DNA of 64,000 nucleotides, from assembly GCA_038030265.1 (NCBI GenBank), contig CM075943.1, positions 42,532,001-42,596,000 of the forward strand. The letters are read 5' to 3'. Origin of the DNA: Corythucha ciliata. Lineage: Eukaryota; Arthropoda; Insecta; Hemiptera; Tingidae. The translations under genes were made by a program, and so were the position numbers. The first letter of the stretch is position 1, and each line of letters opens with the position of its first letter. The notes beneath the pieces are model-generated. The model did no database searches. It was not told the DNA's origin and saw only the letters and a program-made list of their open reading frames with translations. Below are positions 1 to 11,639 of this stretch, piece after piece.

Positions 1-425
1 GAAGTTTTCGGCCTCATCTTTTAAAGGCCGATGATCCCAGGCAAGCCACCATTCATGTCAGCACTCAAAGCCCGGCTAGATAGCCGCAAAATAACAACAA
101 CTTTTGTAGGCAAACATCCGCGTTTGAATATTCCAGGTTGAATAATTCGAGATAATTATTGCGAGCTAACGTCTCAATTTCAATGACAGTCGTGTACTAG
201 AGTCCACCGCGATAGGATCTATTTCATATCGTTGTGAGTGCTTCTCGTCGCTAAATTATCAGTTCTCACAAGTTTTGTGCTTACCAAATTAATACAAATT
301 AATAATGTCGTTAGTGAATTAACTCTTTTCATAAAGTGATAAGTGAATAATATATTCACCAAACATTCCAGGCCTTCTCGACGGAATGTCGGAAGGCCCC
401 CCCCCCTCCATCCTTCGGGGAAGGG
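1..425. repeat. F1-type repeat flank of the LINE
   Basis: The first ~100 bases share a diverged motif with 3480-3560 and 4335-4400: a run like AAGTTTTCGG followed by a GGCC-rich block, GATCCCA, and later AAAGCC and GCCGCAAA. This suggests the LINE inserted into an F1 array that resumes at 3480. A run of 10 C lies at 397-406. No gene is seen. Confidence 0.45.
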
Positions 426-559
426 TTGGTGGACCCTTTCAATGTCTTCCTGGGAACGCCGCGAGAAAGTGTCCATCCACAGGAAAAAAAAATTCGGAAA
501 CATGAGGATGACCCTTCCTCAGAAAAAGGGCAAAACAAAAAAATTAGAGTCACTTTAAA

Positions 560-1068
560 CCAAAGTCCAAATCCTGTCACCCAACCCAAAAATATCCATT
601 CAATCCATAAAATCAACATCACAGCGGTATACAGGCCCCCCAATAAACGCCTGACAGAAACCGACGTCACTACTCTGCTCTGCAATGGCAGACATCTGCT
701 ACTAGGAGATCTGAATGCGAAAAATACCGCATGGGGGTGGCGGAACACCAACGTAGCCGGACGTCTACTTCTGAGGCTTTCTTCCCGCCACAATTTTGAC
801 GTTGTTGCACCATCCGATCCAACGTTCTTTAGGGAAAACTCAAACCCGGATATCCTGGACATCGGCGTTACGAAGGGACTCTCCACTCAAATTTCGACCT
901 GGGGCCGTATTCCGAAGCCGTGTGAAAATGCCGCAAAAAGTGGTTGCTATGGCGGGATAATGTTATTTCTTATTCTGCGTCCTTGGATCCCGCTTGCGGC
1001 ATTTTTTCCCGACCGTTCAGAATAAGGCCCCAGAACAGTACCTGAGCTCTGCTCCGATCGTTCTCCAA
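560..1068 (+). pseudogene. LINE endonuclease domain (APE-type), interrupted
   Basis: Residues read as an exonuclease-endonuclease-phosphatase fold fragment: ITAVYRPPN near 620-650, then GDLNAKNTAWG near 704-737. These match the substrate and metal-binding strand of Jockey endonucleases, which nick target DNA to prime reverse transcription. The reading is split by the 131-bp element at 901-1031 and resumes after it in the same frame with VPELCSDRSP (about 1038-1067). The usual catalytic SDH triplet here reads SDR, so the general-acid histidine is lost. The N-terminal third of the domain is missing. Confidence 0.8.
901..1031 (+). mobile_element. GGGGCC-ended fold-back MITE, copy 1
   Basis: A 131-bp sequence starts GGGGCCGTATTCCGAA and ends TTCAGAATAAGGCCCC, so its ends are inverted repeats. 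ATGCCGCAA lies inside each end. It interrupts the LINE endonuclease and is nearly identical to 19714-19842. A third copy lies in the opposite orientation at 36092-36224. No target-site duplication is clear. Superfamily unknown. Confidence 0.85.
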
Positions 1069-1190
1069 CAATTACTACACTCGGGTCCACTCATTTCCAC
1101 CACCAAACTCGAAATAAACTGATTAAAGGTCCAATAAACTGGCATACATACAAAACCTACATCAATCAAAACTTAACGATCAACTATAAC

Positions 1191-1439
1191 TAGAGAACCT
1201 TTAAAACACAGGTACTGCAACACGGATTTCAGCGCCATATTTGGTCCCTCAGTCGTTAGGGTAAACAAAATATCATGAATGAAAAAATGGTCATCGTAAC
1301 AGCAAACAAACGCGGAAAGCGGTGGAAATAAATAAAAATATCCTACTTGTCAATGAGATCAGGTGATAATTATAATCATATGAGGGACCAAGTATGGCGC
1401 CGGTTTGCGTGTTGCAGTACTCGGCTTTTATAGTGCCTT
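1191..1439. mobile_element. hAT-like MITE inserted in the LINE
   Basis: A 249-bp element is flanked by the 8-bp direct repeat ACTATAAC (1183-1190 and 1440-1447). Its inverted ends include TACTGCAACACG and TTGGTCCCTCA (left 1212-1251, right 1381-1420, 40 bp at roughly 80% identity). The terminus TAGAG fits the hAT 5' pattern YARNG. Removing the element and one duplication restores the LINE frame exactly, which confirms the ends to within one base. No transposase is encoded, so it is non-autonomous. Confidence 0.85.
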
Positions 1440-1447
1440 ACTATAAC

Positions 1448-3355
1448 CAGGCATCTCCCGAAGAAATAGACATATCTATAAGCGATTTCATAACTACACT
1501 TAAAGAAGCCGTTGCAGACTCCGAAAGTTCTCCAAACCCAAAAAAGCCAGTAAACTACGTCGAACACGTCTCAAGCTTCATCCTCGAAAAAATAAAATAT
1601 AAAAACAGCCTTAGAAGACAATGTCAAAGGTCCAGAGAGCAATCTCTGAAGATCGAAATAAATCGACTCCAAAAACAAGTCAAAGAGGACCTGGAGAAAC
1701 ACCGGTACAATAGATACGCCCAGTACGTGGAAAATGTACACCCCGCGGACAATTCCTTATGGAAAGCCACTCGCCAACTCACAAGAAAAGAAAACATAAT
1801 CCCCTCGATACACCACAACGAGCGTGTAATAACCGCGGAAGGGGAAAAGTGCGATATCTTCTCCGAATACTACGGTAACGTGTTCTCTGAAGCAGCGGAA
1901 TCTATCGATGAAACCCATGATCTTTGTCTCTCAGAACAAGTGAACACGCCCCTTCACTCAGCTGAACTACTCTTGGATTATGTAATCCCAGCGGAACTAA
2001 AAAGGCTTCTCAAGGACCTGGCCGTGAAAAAAAGCCCTGGACACGATGGAATCTCTCCAATATTAATAAAAAAAACTACCAAAGAAAGGGATGATGGCAA
2101 TATTAAATATTTTCAATCAGTGTCTAAGAACTGGATACTTCCCAACCTCGTAGAAAATACTAAAATAGCCGAAGTAATAATGTTCGCAAAAGCAAGAAAA
2201 AATAACAAGTTGGTAGAGACTATCGTCCCATCATTCTTCTTCCAATCCTTGGAAAACTGTTCGAAAAATGCATTCAACGTAGACTCACGCCTTTTGTCAC
2301 TGACCTCATCACAAAACAGCAATGCGGATTCATCCCTAACCATTCGGCCAGACATCAAGCGTACAGAGTCACAGAAGATATCACTAGGGGGTTCGAAAAT
2401 AAAAAGAATACAGTCAGTGTCTTCCTGGACCTTGAAAAAGCTTTTGACAAAGTATGGCACGAAGGACTCAAATTCAAACTGAATCAAGCCGGGCTTCCAA
2501 AATACATATACGAGGTACTGTGCGCCTTCCTGCCCCACAAGTCCTTCTTCGTCAGAATAAACAACAGCGTCTCCACGACGAAACATATTCGTGCTGGTAC
2601 TCCACAAGGCTCGGTTCTGGTCCCCATGCTATTCAATATATACACGAGGGATCCTGCGGACGACGACACTGCCATCTACCCGATCAATGAAAATATAATC
2701 GAGGCACGAGACGCAGCTCAAAATGCTTTGAAAGAAATCCAGCAGTACATGAGAAAATGGAAGATCACCCTCAACCACAACAAATGTGTAGCGAAAATTT
2801 TCACTCTTCGCTTTCCAAATAATCCTCCGGAACTCCAGTTAGGCAACACCAACCTCAAATGGAACGACAATAAAGCTTCGGTGCGATACCTGGGCCTCCA
2901 TCTTGACAGACGACTACCGTGGGAAAACACATTAACAAAAAAGTGGGAGAATGCTATGCAAGGCAGCGGCAACTGTACTCCATACTAAACAGAAAAAGCA
3001 GATTGAAACCAGAATTCTTTGTAATCGTGTACAAATCTGTAATCCGACCATTGATGCTATATGGGAGCGAAGTGTGTGGAGCTGCTGCAAAGTCTAAATT
3101 GTACAAGCTACAGGTAACAGGTCATCCAAAATAAAATACTAAGGGCGGCGGCAGATGCCCCCTGGTTCGTAAGAAACACTCAGCTCCACAGGGAATTAAA
3201 CCTGCCCATGATCAGAGAACACATCGTCTCGAAATCTCGAAATTCAAAAAATTCCACGCAAACCTGCCGACCGTGGAACGAGCGGTCTATTATTCATTGG
3301 GCCAACGGATTTCAAGAAGACTACGACCCCGTTTACTCCAAGACCAACTACTCAT
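1448..3355 (+). pseudogene. LINE reverse transcriptase and C-terminal region, frameshifted
   Basis: An open stretch up to 2482 covers the linker and the RT entry motif KKSPGHDGISP (about 2027-2060). The frame then shifts between about 2090 and 2240. In the new frame VFLDLEKAFDKVW (RT block A, about 2419-2458), AGTPQGSVL (block B, 2593-2619) and DDDTAIY (block C, about 2660-2681) appear. The spacing between B and C is about ten residues short, so the catalytic core carries a deletion. Further shifts near 2970 and 3120 precede the Jockey-like C-terminus (APWFVRNTQLHRELNLP, about 3155-3207). At least three frameshifts make it non-functional. Confidence 0.85.
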
Positions 3356-3479
3356 GTGATAATTCCTGTGATTTAACAAACCCTGTGATATAGTTATTTC
3401 ATACAAATTGATGTTCATTGCACTTGTGAAATCTTTTAAAGTTGGTCTAGTAATAAAAAATAATTTAAAAAATCAATGA

Positions 3480-4370
3480 AATAGAAAGTTTCGGGCCTTT
3501 TTTTCGAGGCCGTGGATCCCATACAAGCAGTCCGCCCACAAGAGCGCTCATAAAGTCTGACAAAAGCCGCAAAGTTAGAAAAAATCGGCAACATTTCCGT
3601 GAAAATTGAATTTTTCTGTCTGAATATTAGCAATATTCCAAGTTTTACGCCCTAATTTCAGTGAAACTTCCAATTTCAGGGGTTTTATACTTGATTTTTT
3701 TTTTAAATTTGAAATTGAATAAGTTTTAAAGTTGGGGTCCCAATTTGAGTGAAATTAAAAGTTTCCTGGCTGAATGTACACGAAATTGACTGTTTGTCAA
3801 ATTGTTTGTTCAAGCAAAATTGGAAGTTTAGGGTTTTTATTAAAGCCAAAATTGCACTTTCGAGGTCAATTTTGTACGGTGGAATCCAGGCTCTAGCTGG
3901 TCCCAAATAAGGCCATAGTCTGCAAACAATCATCAACGAAATTGAAAGTTTCGGATCTTATTTCTGCGAAAATGCATGTTTCTGGTCCTTAAATTCTTGT
4001 ATAAAATTCTTGTATGCTAGTTTCGACCATTCGGCTCTTGAAATCATTCTGCGTTTACTTTCAATTGCAAGTTATTAGTCGCTGGTCTTAATTTCGGAGA
4101 AACTGCAAGCTTCGGGTCTTCCGGTGTTAATTTAAGCGAAATTGCACATTTTGGGGCATTTGTCGTGGCGGCAAATTCAACAGTGCTAGCCGGCCCCAAC
4201 AGAGTCGAAATTTGAAGTGTGACTATCAGGTCATAATTCCAACAAAGTTTCGGGTCGTATAATTTCAATGAAAAGGCAAGTTTCTGGTCTCATTTTTGGA
4301 GAAATTTAAGTATTGAGTAACGTTAATTAAAGTTTTAGGGCCTTTTTTGATGGCCGAGCGCCCTGAGCTT
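3480..4370 (+). repeat. F1 degenerate array
   Basis: About 0.9 kb of diverged units of ~30-34 bp built around GAAATTGCAAGTTTCGGG followed by a T-rich segment. GGCC-rich GATCCCA-type blocks recur near 3500, 3885 and 4350. Units are too diverged to align exactly by eye. Open frames here are products of the repeat, not genes. Confidence 0.7.
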
Positions 4371-5085
4371 CATGCAATCAGTGTTCCCTTCCCCACAACA
4401 CACTGTCTATATCCGACGCGTTTATTGTTGAGAGAAATACGTACGAGGCCTCAGAGGACCCGTTTTGAACAACAACAAAAAAACAACAACAAAAAATCGG
4501 TAGCTTATTGAGACTAAATAAATAGACAATTCCCATACTTTCCGGACGGGATTGTCAATGAATTTTGTGATCATAGTGAACTTTTAGTTTATGAATGAGC
4601 ACTTTTGCTCAATTTTACACGTGAATTCGCGGTGTATCTTAATTTTAGCCACGAAATTGCTTCCAGGGGCCGCGCTTTCTCAATTTTAATGCGAATAATC
4701 GTTTGTTCTCAATTTTAGAAGCCCTATGCTGGAGGCCTGCCGTTCGACAAGATCGTTCCTCTGAGAGGGAATAATTTCATGACTCAGCGTTTGGTAGCCT
4801 TCTTTGTGGTCTCTACGACCCTACAATCGTCTCACAGGGTGGATCGCGGGGGGGGGGAGACCCACGAAACTCGATTCTGTCACTCTTAAGGAGCCCCAAC
4901 AAAACTGGTCAGTTAAGCCAACGACGTTTGGGTATAGAAGCGGGGGTGCATTGATTTCTGAAAAAGGACAAAGCCGCTAGATTTTGTTTTTCACAGAGCC
5001 AACCACGTGAAAGGAGCTAAAAGTTTGGAAAGTTCTAATATTCGTTGGGGAAAAACACTATTCGAGGTTTCTCGATGCAACTTCC
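4371..5085. other. No gene; short F2-like stretch and G run
   Basis: Units of F2 in reverse orientation (CTCAATTTTA followed by CGCGAATT-like segments) appear at about 4590-4730. A run of 10 G is at 4848-4857, next to CAGGGTGGATCGCGG, which vaguely resembles a hAT-type terminus. Nothing else is recognised. Confidence 0.5.
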
Positions 5086-5800
5086 GGACCAAAATAGAGA
5101 AGTAACGCTAATTTGACATTGAGATAAGTGGCTAATTCACGGCTGAAATTGAGGAAAATCTCTTATTCACGCGACAAAAATCGCTAAGTCACGGCTAAAA
5201 TTAAGAAAATTACTTAGCTAATTCGCAGGGTGAAACGTTATTTTGCGGCTAAAATAAAGAAAAAATTGTGAAATCGCGGATAAAGCGTAGGAAAAGTAAT
5301 AAATCGCAGTTTAAAAAATTACGAAATACGCCCACACTAATTAACGGCTAAAATGATGCAAAATAGACAATTCACAGCTGATGTGCGCCTAAAATGACGA
5401 ACACGCCAATTCTCGACTTTTGAATGCAAGTTCGTGGCTCACACTGAGAAAAAGTGCCGATTAATGGCTAAAAATTGGAAAATCACTAATTCGCGGCTAA
5501 AATTAAGAAAAAGGCTAATTCATGGAAACAACAGACTGTGAAAATCGTTCATCAGCATCTTAAATCATGAAAAACACGAATTCACGGCAAAATTGAAAAA
5601 AATCAGTAATTTAAGGCTAAACAGAAGAAAAATCGCAAATTCACGACGGGGAGGAAGTCACTAATTCATAGCTAGAATATGAGAAAATTCATAATTCATT
5701 GATTAAATTGAGAAGAAGAGCTGAAGTGGGGAAAAAACACTAATTCACGATTAAAATTGAGAAAACGCCAAATCGCTGCTCCTGACATTGTTGTGGCACG
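5086..5800 (+). repeat. F2 degenerate array, plus orientation
   Basis: Roughly 20 diverged units of about 31 bp with the pattern CTAATTCACGGCTAAAATTGAGAAAA. The same family recurs at 25560-26720, 37735-38240 and 60390-62570. The GGCTAAAATTGAG core is the best kept part. Confidence 0.8.
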
Positions 5801-8800
5801 TTGGACGTTGTCGTTGTTTGAAGACAACTTCAAGGGAGCACTGGTTAACAAAATTCGTCCGGGGTCGTCAAATGTCTGAGGCCGGCACTGCATGGCTCCT
5901 GGACAATCTTCTTGACTCCTGTGAGTTAAGCTGGTCGCTGGTGAGTGTCAACACGCGTTGAGGCCCTTGTCTGGACTTCGCGGCTGTCGATTGCGGCCAT
6001 CCACGGGAAATTTTTTTATGAAAACGGGCCATAACGAATTTAATCGACGCCATAACGAACCTCATGGAGAATCCCTTCAACGGCTTATCTGATGGGAAAT
6101 AAGTTACAATTTTCGGGATCTCCCCGGTAATGAAACCCCAGGATGCGCAGTTTCGTCCAGAGAGCGTTAGTTTCGGTCAGTGAGCGATTTTCCTTACTTC
6201 GAAGTGGGCCATTGATGTCCGGCGGCATCGAGGCTCATCCTGCGACTGGGGATAGTCGATTGTGTGCCCAGAATATTAAGCGAGCGGTTTTTTAATTAGG
6301 CAATTAGGCGGTGCATATGTCGTCACTTAATTCATTATCCTGAGAAATCACAATCGGCTTGCTTTAAGAAAAATAAAACATCTTAGTCATTCCAGGATTA
6401 TCGTTTTGTTCTCAATACGACAGTCGGGGGTGTTTCACAAATTGGAATGATGTGGTTTGTCGTAATGCGGTGCTCCCTAGGTGGGAGGGTGTGGGAGGGA
6501 GGTTTAACAAGTTAAAATTGACTTTTCTCCCTTATAACCCAGTCAATGTGGCGTTAAATCCGGAATTAATGATCACGGGATCCCTCCCCTCTCCACCCTT
6601 AATGTACACATTTCCCCTCCTCCCAAACCAGATTCTTTCAAAGAAATGAAATAGGAATCTCGAACAACAATAACATCCGCATCGTGATAAAATCCTATCA
6701 AAGTTTATAACCCCTGTGCCCCAACCCCACCCCAAACTAAACCCTTACCATTCACTTCACCGCACCCGCACTTCCTTCCATAGATTCTTCAATGATTTAA
6801 ATATATATTGAGCGTGTATTTTACTAATCTTATTTAGTTCGGATCTCCCCCTCCTTCTTCACCGACATCATCATCTACCCTTTCGGATGAATAGGCAAGG
6901 GAAATGCAGAGCACGAATGGAACCCTCCCCTTTTCATCTCTCACCCTACACCCGTTTTCCCCTTGATCCTACACGAACTCAACTTCTGGTTGATTTATTG
7001 CCGTATTAATATTCCTTAAGGTTGTCACCATCAAAAAAACAGAAACTTATATCGAAAGTAAATAGCATTCATAAATAGAGGACATAAGCTAGTTTTAAAG
7101 AAAACAAATATCGTTATTTATTTAATTTGTTAAAACTGGGTGCTACGCTGAACTCGAATCATTTGAATTCAAGTTATTTCCCCAAATCACACCTTTGGGT
7201 TCTGCGGGTTGTTGCCTAACTTCTTAAAATTTCGGGAATAAACCCGTTGTTTGGGGGGGGGGGCAACGACGGCAACAAAACTGACGCCAAAATCGATTCC
7301 ATTGTTTGAATCCCCCCAGCCCGCACCACGCCTACCAATATTTCAAGTGTCAAGAATGTGACACGAGAGACCAAGGCAAAGTAAAACGCAATTAAATACG
7401 GACTTGGACGGTGTCAATCCCAGGGGTCTTATCTCGGGCAGGACACGTAGAAACGTTTTCCAAAGGGAAGTGAGAACCGAGTTTGTGTGCATGTGTGAGG
7501 GAGAAAGGGAGAGAACCTTTTTGGATTAGAGGCCCGTCCTTCAATTTGCCTTCTGCGATGTTTAGTTTTGGCAGTAACTGACAGAAAAAGGGGACGAGTT
7601 GAGGCGATTTTTTTTTTCTTTGTTCAGTGACCGTTTTATATTTTTATAATTGGAGTCCAACTGATAAAATTACGTAGGGAGGGGTACACAACTTATCAGT
7701 GCAAGAGCTTTTTTAATTCTTCAAAATTCCTTTATCAGTCCGTTGACAACCATTTTTTTTATTGAAAACGAAAATGGTTGGTCATTGAATATCCAAATAA
7801 AAGGTCTAAATGGGTCGGTATTTTATTGAAGCAATCGAAAAGGTAACAGTTATTAGGTACATTTTCGCATTAACATTCTTCATCGAAACGTGTGGTTACA
7901 GGTGGTGAAATAAAGAAGGGCTCAATTCCCTGTGATCGGAAGAGAAATCCCAACTTTTCCACCGTCCCCTCTCCAATTTTTTTTTTACTGCCATTTTCAA
8001 TTCCCGAATTGATAACGTATGATAATAACGCGCAGAGTGAAAAAAAAGAGGGCTCAAATACGAGTATTTACGAGTCTAATTCCAGAAAAAAAGCCATAAA
8101 AATCTCACTCGCAGTGGAGCCGATGGCAATAACAGGAGTGTGTGATATTAGCCATAGCCACCACCCAGCTTTACTAGTATGTGTGTGGGCTCTGTAGTAT
8201 AAAAACCCGAAGGAACATAACATAAAACAGACACCTACAACACTTTTTTCTCTCTCTTCTTCCTCCCTTTCAAACCTGTCGTCTCTTTCATCCATTTTGT
8301 GCAACACTTCCCTTCCGTATTTTCCATTACGTCATCACCCGCACTGTCCTTTTTACCTGAGATTTGTTTTTATCCAATTTCCGTTCTAACTCACTTTTAG
8401 CCTCATTTCAGCTCCCTTTTTTGGGGGTTTTATCTGTGCCCCATGGAAAAGAGTGACAAAAAAAAAAACAAAAAACCCGTGGCAATGTGTCTTCAATTTC
8501 CTAACTAGTTTTCTAATACAATCCTCTCCCTCTTCTACCCATTTTTTCTTGTACAATATCGGCAAGTTTAATAACGCCCAACAACCAAAATGACAACATT
8601 AATAAGCAGAAGGGAGAAGACAGTTAGACAGATGAGTAGTGTGTGGCGTTGGAGGATGAAACATTGGCAATGGGTGTAAGGGGTGAGGGGGATGGTGTGA
8701 TCGGACGAGACAATGGAGCGTGTAACGTGTCCCTTGAGAGGGTTAGGTGGGAGGAGAATGAGAGAAAGATGCGGGGGATTGTGAGCATATGATCAGTGTT

Positions 8801-9560
8801 ATGATAGCTAATGACAGTAAGGGTATGAAAAGGGAGTGAAATATACATAAATAACGCGTTTTCCTTAGTAAAAAAAAAGGAGGGAGGGCCGCCCTTTTCT
8901 CACTGAACGCCCTCCGTGTATCAATAGGCAATGTATAAAGGGACAATGGGAAGTGTGCGCACCCGTATGCTTATATCCTACACACCGATTTTTGTCAACA
9001 TTGTTCTATTTATTGTTTTGCACATCTATACTCTGCTCTACACCAAATTACGTAACTAAAATTTAGTTTATATTATATTTGAAAGATACGTGCACATATT
9101 ATCTGTGTTGACTTGAGCGATAAATTAAAAAGTAGCGATAATTTTTGAAATAAACAATAATCTTTTAAATTTAGTCCAAAGAAAAATTGAGGGAATTTGT
9201 ATTTCTAGAATATTCCATTCTATTGACTAGGCCTCTTCTTGAAGCCCCTAGGAATTCTCTCCCACAGTCGCTTCGAGCTTTTTTAGGGGTAAACGGCCGA
9301 TATTGTGAGGGTGCAGGGTGACTGTTTTCTCTTGATACGAATGATGGGTCCATTTCAGGCTTCAACGAGTCGTTGAAGGGAGGGTGAATTTAGGCGCGAA
9401 ATAGTTTTACGACTGACATCGAACGGCTTACTCGAGGAGGGTGTGTAACTTTTTAGCAAAAAATGGATAGCAAAAATGAAATAAAAAATAACAAGAAAAA
9501 AAAAACGATTTGGGCGTTGTGAAAAGAAAGAGACATGTCTGGCTCTAAGCTGAATAAGAA
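5801..9560. other. Unique DNA without recognised genes
   Basis: Mostly single-copy looking sequence with long pyrimidine-rich or purine-rich patches (about 6560-6960, 8230-8560, 8640-8900) and an 11-G run at 7253-7263. Short open frames are compositional. No splice-flanked coding exon could be supported. It may be intron or intergenic DNA. Confidence 0.5.
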
Positions 9561-10599
9561 TGAAATTCGCAGTCTCTGATCTAGGGTGGGCTACTTCTTC
9601 GGAGAAAGTGATTATGCACCATTACAACACGCGTGTCATGCAGTACAAAAAGGCTCCAGAGGTTATTCAACATGACCTGAGGTAAGGACAAAATGCGTAA
9701 GGGGCCAACGGGTGACGCGACGAGGAGGAGGGCTATTACAGAGATCCTGTGAGATTTGATAGCACACGTGTACCGACACGGATAGAGGCACAATCTCGAT
9801 TAAGGCTATGGTTAACAGTTGCATGGTGCGGTGATTGTGAACGAAGAACTTTGGAGCTACCAACGGTCACTCTGTCTAGCACACTGGCAATAATTCGCTT
9901 GGAAACTGACAATTTCCCTTCCCCCCCTCATTCCCATACAGGACTGGCATCAGACAACTGCAAAAGACCCCAGAACCTGATTGGTTTGCTTTAAAAGTGC
10001 GTGAAATAAACGTGATTATACTATGTAGGTGTACCATTGAATGATAAGGGTTAGGTCGACAATGCCCGTTTAAACCTTGCTAAGGGTTTAAATGATTTTG
10101 TATTCAAAATGCTAATTTCTGATTGGGGTGTGAGCTATCAAGCTCAGCTTAGTCTCAAACGGAACTTTAAGCCCATGTGGTCGACCCGGGCATTAGTAGA
10201 TAAAAGTCGTTCAATAAACAAATAGGTATTGTATTTATACGGCACAAAAGGTAGGTTCGCTTTTTGTGTGGCTATCCCAACTCATAACAAACGAAAAGGT
10301 TAGAACAGAACACCCTGCCACCTCTATTCGTTATATTGGAATGGGGAAGAGTTGTAGACGGCTTCTCTTGTTATAGAAATGTATTTATTAAAATATTTAT
10401 TTATCATAGAAAGTATTTGGTAACACTCCGTTGTACGGACATCGTTCACAGAGCAATCAGTTGCGTAAATAAAGGCTTTACCACCGGCTCCTTTCCGGGT
10501 GATAGGATTCCAACATTTTTTTAGTCAAAAGTGCAGGGTATTTTCAAGATCCGACTATCTAGGCTGAGAAAAATAGACGTCTACTCACCATTAACATGT
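9561..10599. other. Unique DNA; weak inverted repeat near 10050-10200
   Basis: AATGCCCG at 10060 and CGGGCATT at 10188 are inverted and each lies close to a GTCGAC, suggesting an old short element. The match does not extend, so I do not call its ends. No gene is seen. Confidence 0.35.
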
Positions 10600-10940
10600 C
10601 TGGTTAGCACTAATTGTCTTCAAATTTCACAAAATGTAAAAAAACACAAAACCCACAACGAATTTTTGAATGTTGCTAAAATTGGCAAGTTGACAACCTT
10701 TAGTTGTGAGTCGAAACTGAAAACTGTGACGTTGAACTTTAGTGGCGTATTGAATTGCAACATTGGCGCCATACCGCCACAAAATTTGTATACATTCGGA
10801 GATGAAAATCTGCAAAATTGTAAGTTTTGGGACCAAATATCAACGAAATAACACGTTTCTGGTTGTATTTATTTTTCGAAATGCAAAGTTACTCCAGGGT
10901 TTGAAAAAAACATTAGGTATAGTGGGCGTGGATGTCTAGC
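10600..10940 (+). repeat. F1-like array fragment
   Basis: Diverged units with AAAATTG(G/C)AAGTT and TGCAAAATTGTAAGTTTTGGG follow the F1 pattern. The 106-codon open frame here has no recognisable domain and follows the repeat. Confidence 0.5.
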
Positions 10941-11183
10941 CTGTTTCGATAGTGCCCAAACCTCGACGAAAATCCGCTAAATCACGTCATTCGGAGCTAA
11001 ATATCTGCAAAATGTATTAATTGTGTTTAGACTACCCTGTCTCGGACAATAATTACTGGGATCACTCCCCCCTCACCACACCTCCCAAGTCACATTTGTG
11101 AATTCGAGGGGGTGGGAAGGCAGAAATTAGGAAATTAACCTTTAAATGAAGTACTTGTTTTGAGTTCTGAGAAAAAATTGCTC

Positions 11184-11262
11184 CCCAGGTGGGATTCTAA
11201 CCCTCGACCTCCTGGTTTCGCGGCCAGTCTTCTACTAACTGAGCTACCCGGGAGTCCACGCA
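11184..11262 (-). tRNA. tRNA-like sequence (pseudogene or SINE head)
   Basis: On the minus strand there is TAGCTCAGTTAGTAGA (box A-like), CTGG..CCAG around a CCGCGAAA loop, and GGGTTAGAATCCCAC, a T arm in which the usual TTCGAAT reads TTAGAAT. Six of seven acceptor pairs can form. The anticodon loop has 8 bases and the D stem is broken, so I judge it a tRNA-derived relic, not a working gene. The amino-acid identity is uncertain. Confidence 0.6.
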
Positions 11263-11375
11263 AAGAGCGAATCCACAAAAGATCCAGAGCTAGAATCCCA
11301 CCTTGGGAGCAATTTGTTCAATCAAATTCAATCAATTCAAAACAAGTAATTCATGGTACCTGGGTATTTCATATA

Positions 11376-11512
11376 TGGTGGATTTCACCACCGAGAGTTA
11401 AGGTTTGAGTTACGTTAACTTAGAATTAACTGAAAAAAGGCGTCACTATTTATGTAAACAATGTTAGAGTTAGGTAACTCGAATCTAACTCCCGGTGGTG
11501 AAATTGGCCCTT
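11376..11512. mobile_element. Nested short inverted-repeat element
   Basis: The ends are inverted: GGATTTCACCACCGAGAGTT at the left and AACTCCCGGTGGTGAAATTG at the right, with GAGTTAC and GTAACTC further in. It is about 137 bp and lies inside the fold-back element at 11031-11631, so it is younger than that element. No clear target duplication. Confidence 0.7.
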
Positions 11513-11639
11513 AAAGGGTTATTTCTTAATTTCAGCCTCTTCACCCCCTAGAATTCACAGGTGTGACTAGGGTGGTGCGGTGAGGGGTGAGTGATCCCAA
11601 TAATTGTCCGAGACAGGGTCGTCTAAACAAAATTTATTA

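Larger units (their letters stand above)
540..3475 (+). mobile_element. Decayed Jockey-clade non-LTR retrotransposon (LINE), 5'-truncated
   Basis: On the plus strand the order is endonuclease, reverse transcriptase and C-terminal region, as in Jockey elements. It is inactive: several frameshifts, stops and a short deletion in the polymerase core, and two DNA transposons inserted in it (901-1031 and 1191-1439). The 5' end is unclear, with recognisable homology only from about 610. The 3' end is A/T-rich (about 3449-3475), consistent with a LINE tail. F1-type repeat lies on both sides. Jockey assignment rests on motif order and on the C-terminal segment at 2990-3330, which resembles the Jockey C-terminus. 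This is family knowledge, not a database search. Confidence 0.85.
11031..11631. mobile_element. Fold-back element (~600 bp) with ~115-bp arms
   Basis: The left arm (about 11031-11146) and right arm (about 11516-11631) are inverted copies. They share CCTGTCTCGGACAAT, GGGATCACTC, CCCTCACC, TGTGAATTC and an AGAAATTA(G/A)GAAAT motif. Inner arms continue: an AAGTACTTGTTTTGAGTT-like segment and GCTCCCCAGGTGGGATTCTA at 11150-11200 face TAGAATCCCACC at about 11292-11303 and CAAAACAAGTA at 11337-11347. A related single copy is at 47842-47972. It carries a tRNA-like centre and a nested element. No transposase. Confidence 0.8.

Noticed and set aside
5086..5800. Regular short repeats could suggest a CRISPR array.
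   Set aside because: Units are diverged throughout with no invariant repeat and unique spacers, no cas genes, and the genome is eukaryotic.
10050..10200. Short MITE with AATGCCCG ends.
   Set aside because: The inverted match is only about 8 bases plus a displaced GTCGAC; no duplication.
11184..11262. Functional tRNA gene.
   Set aside because: 8-base anticodon loop, broken D stem and altered T loop; no terminator checked as convincing.
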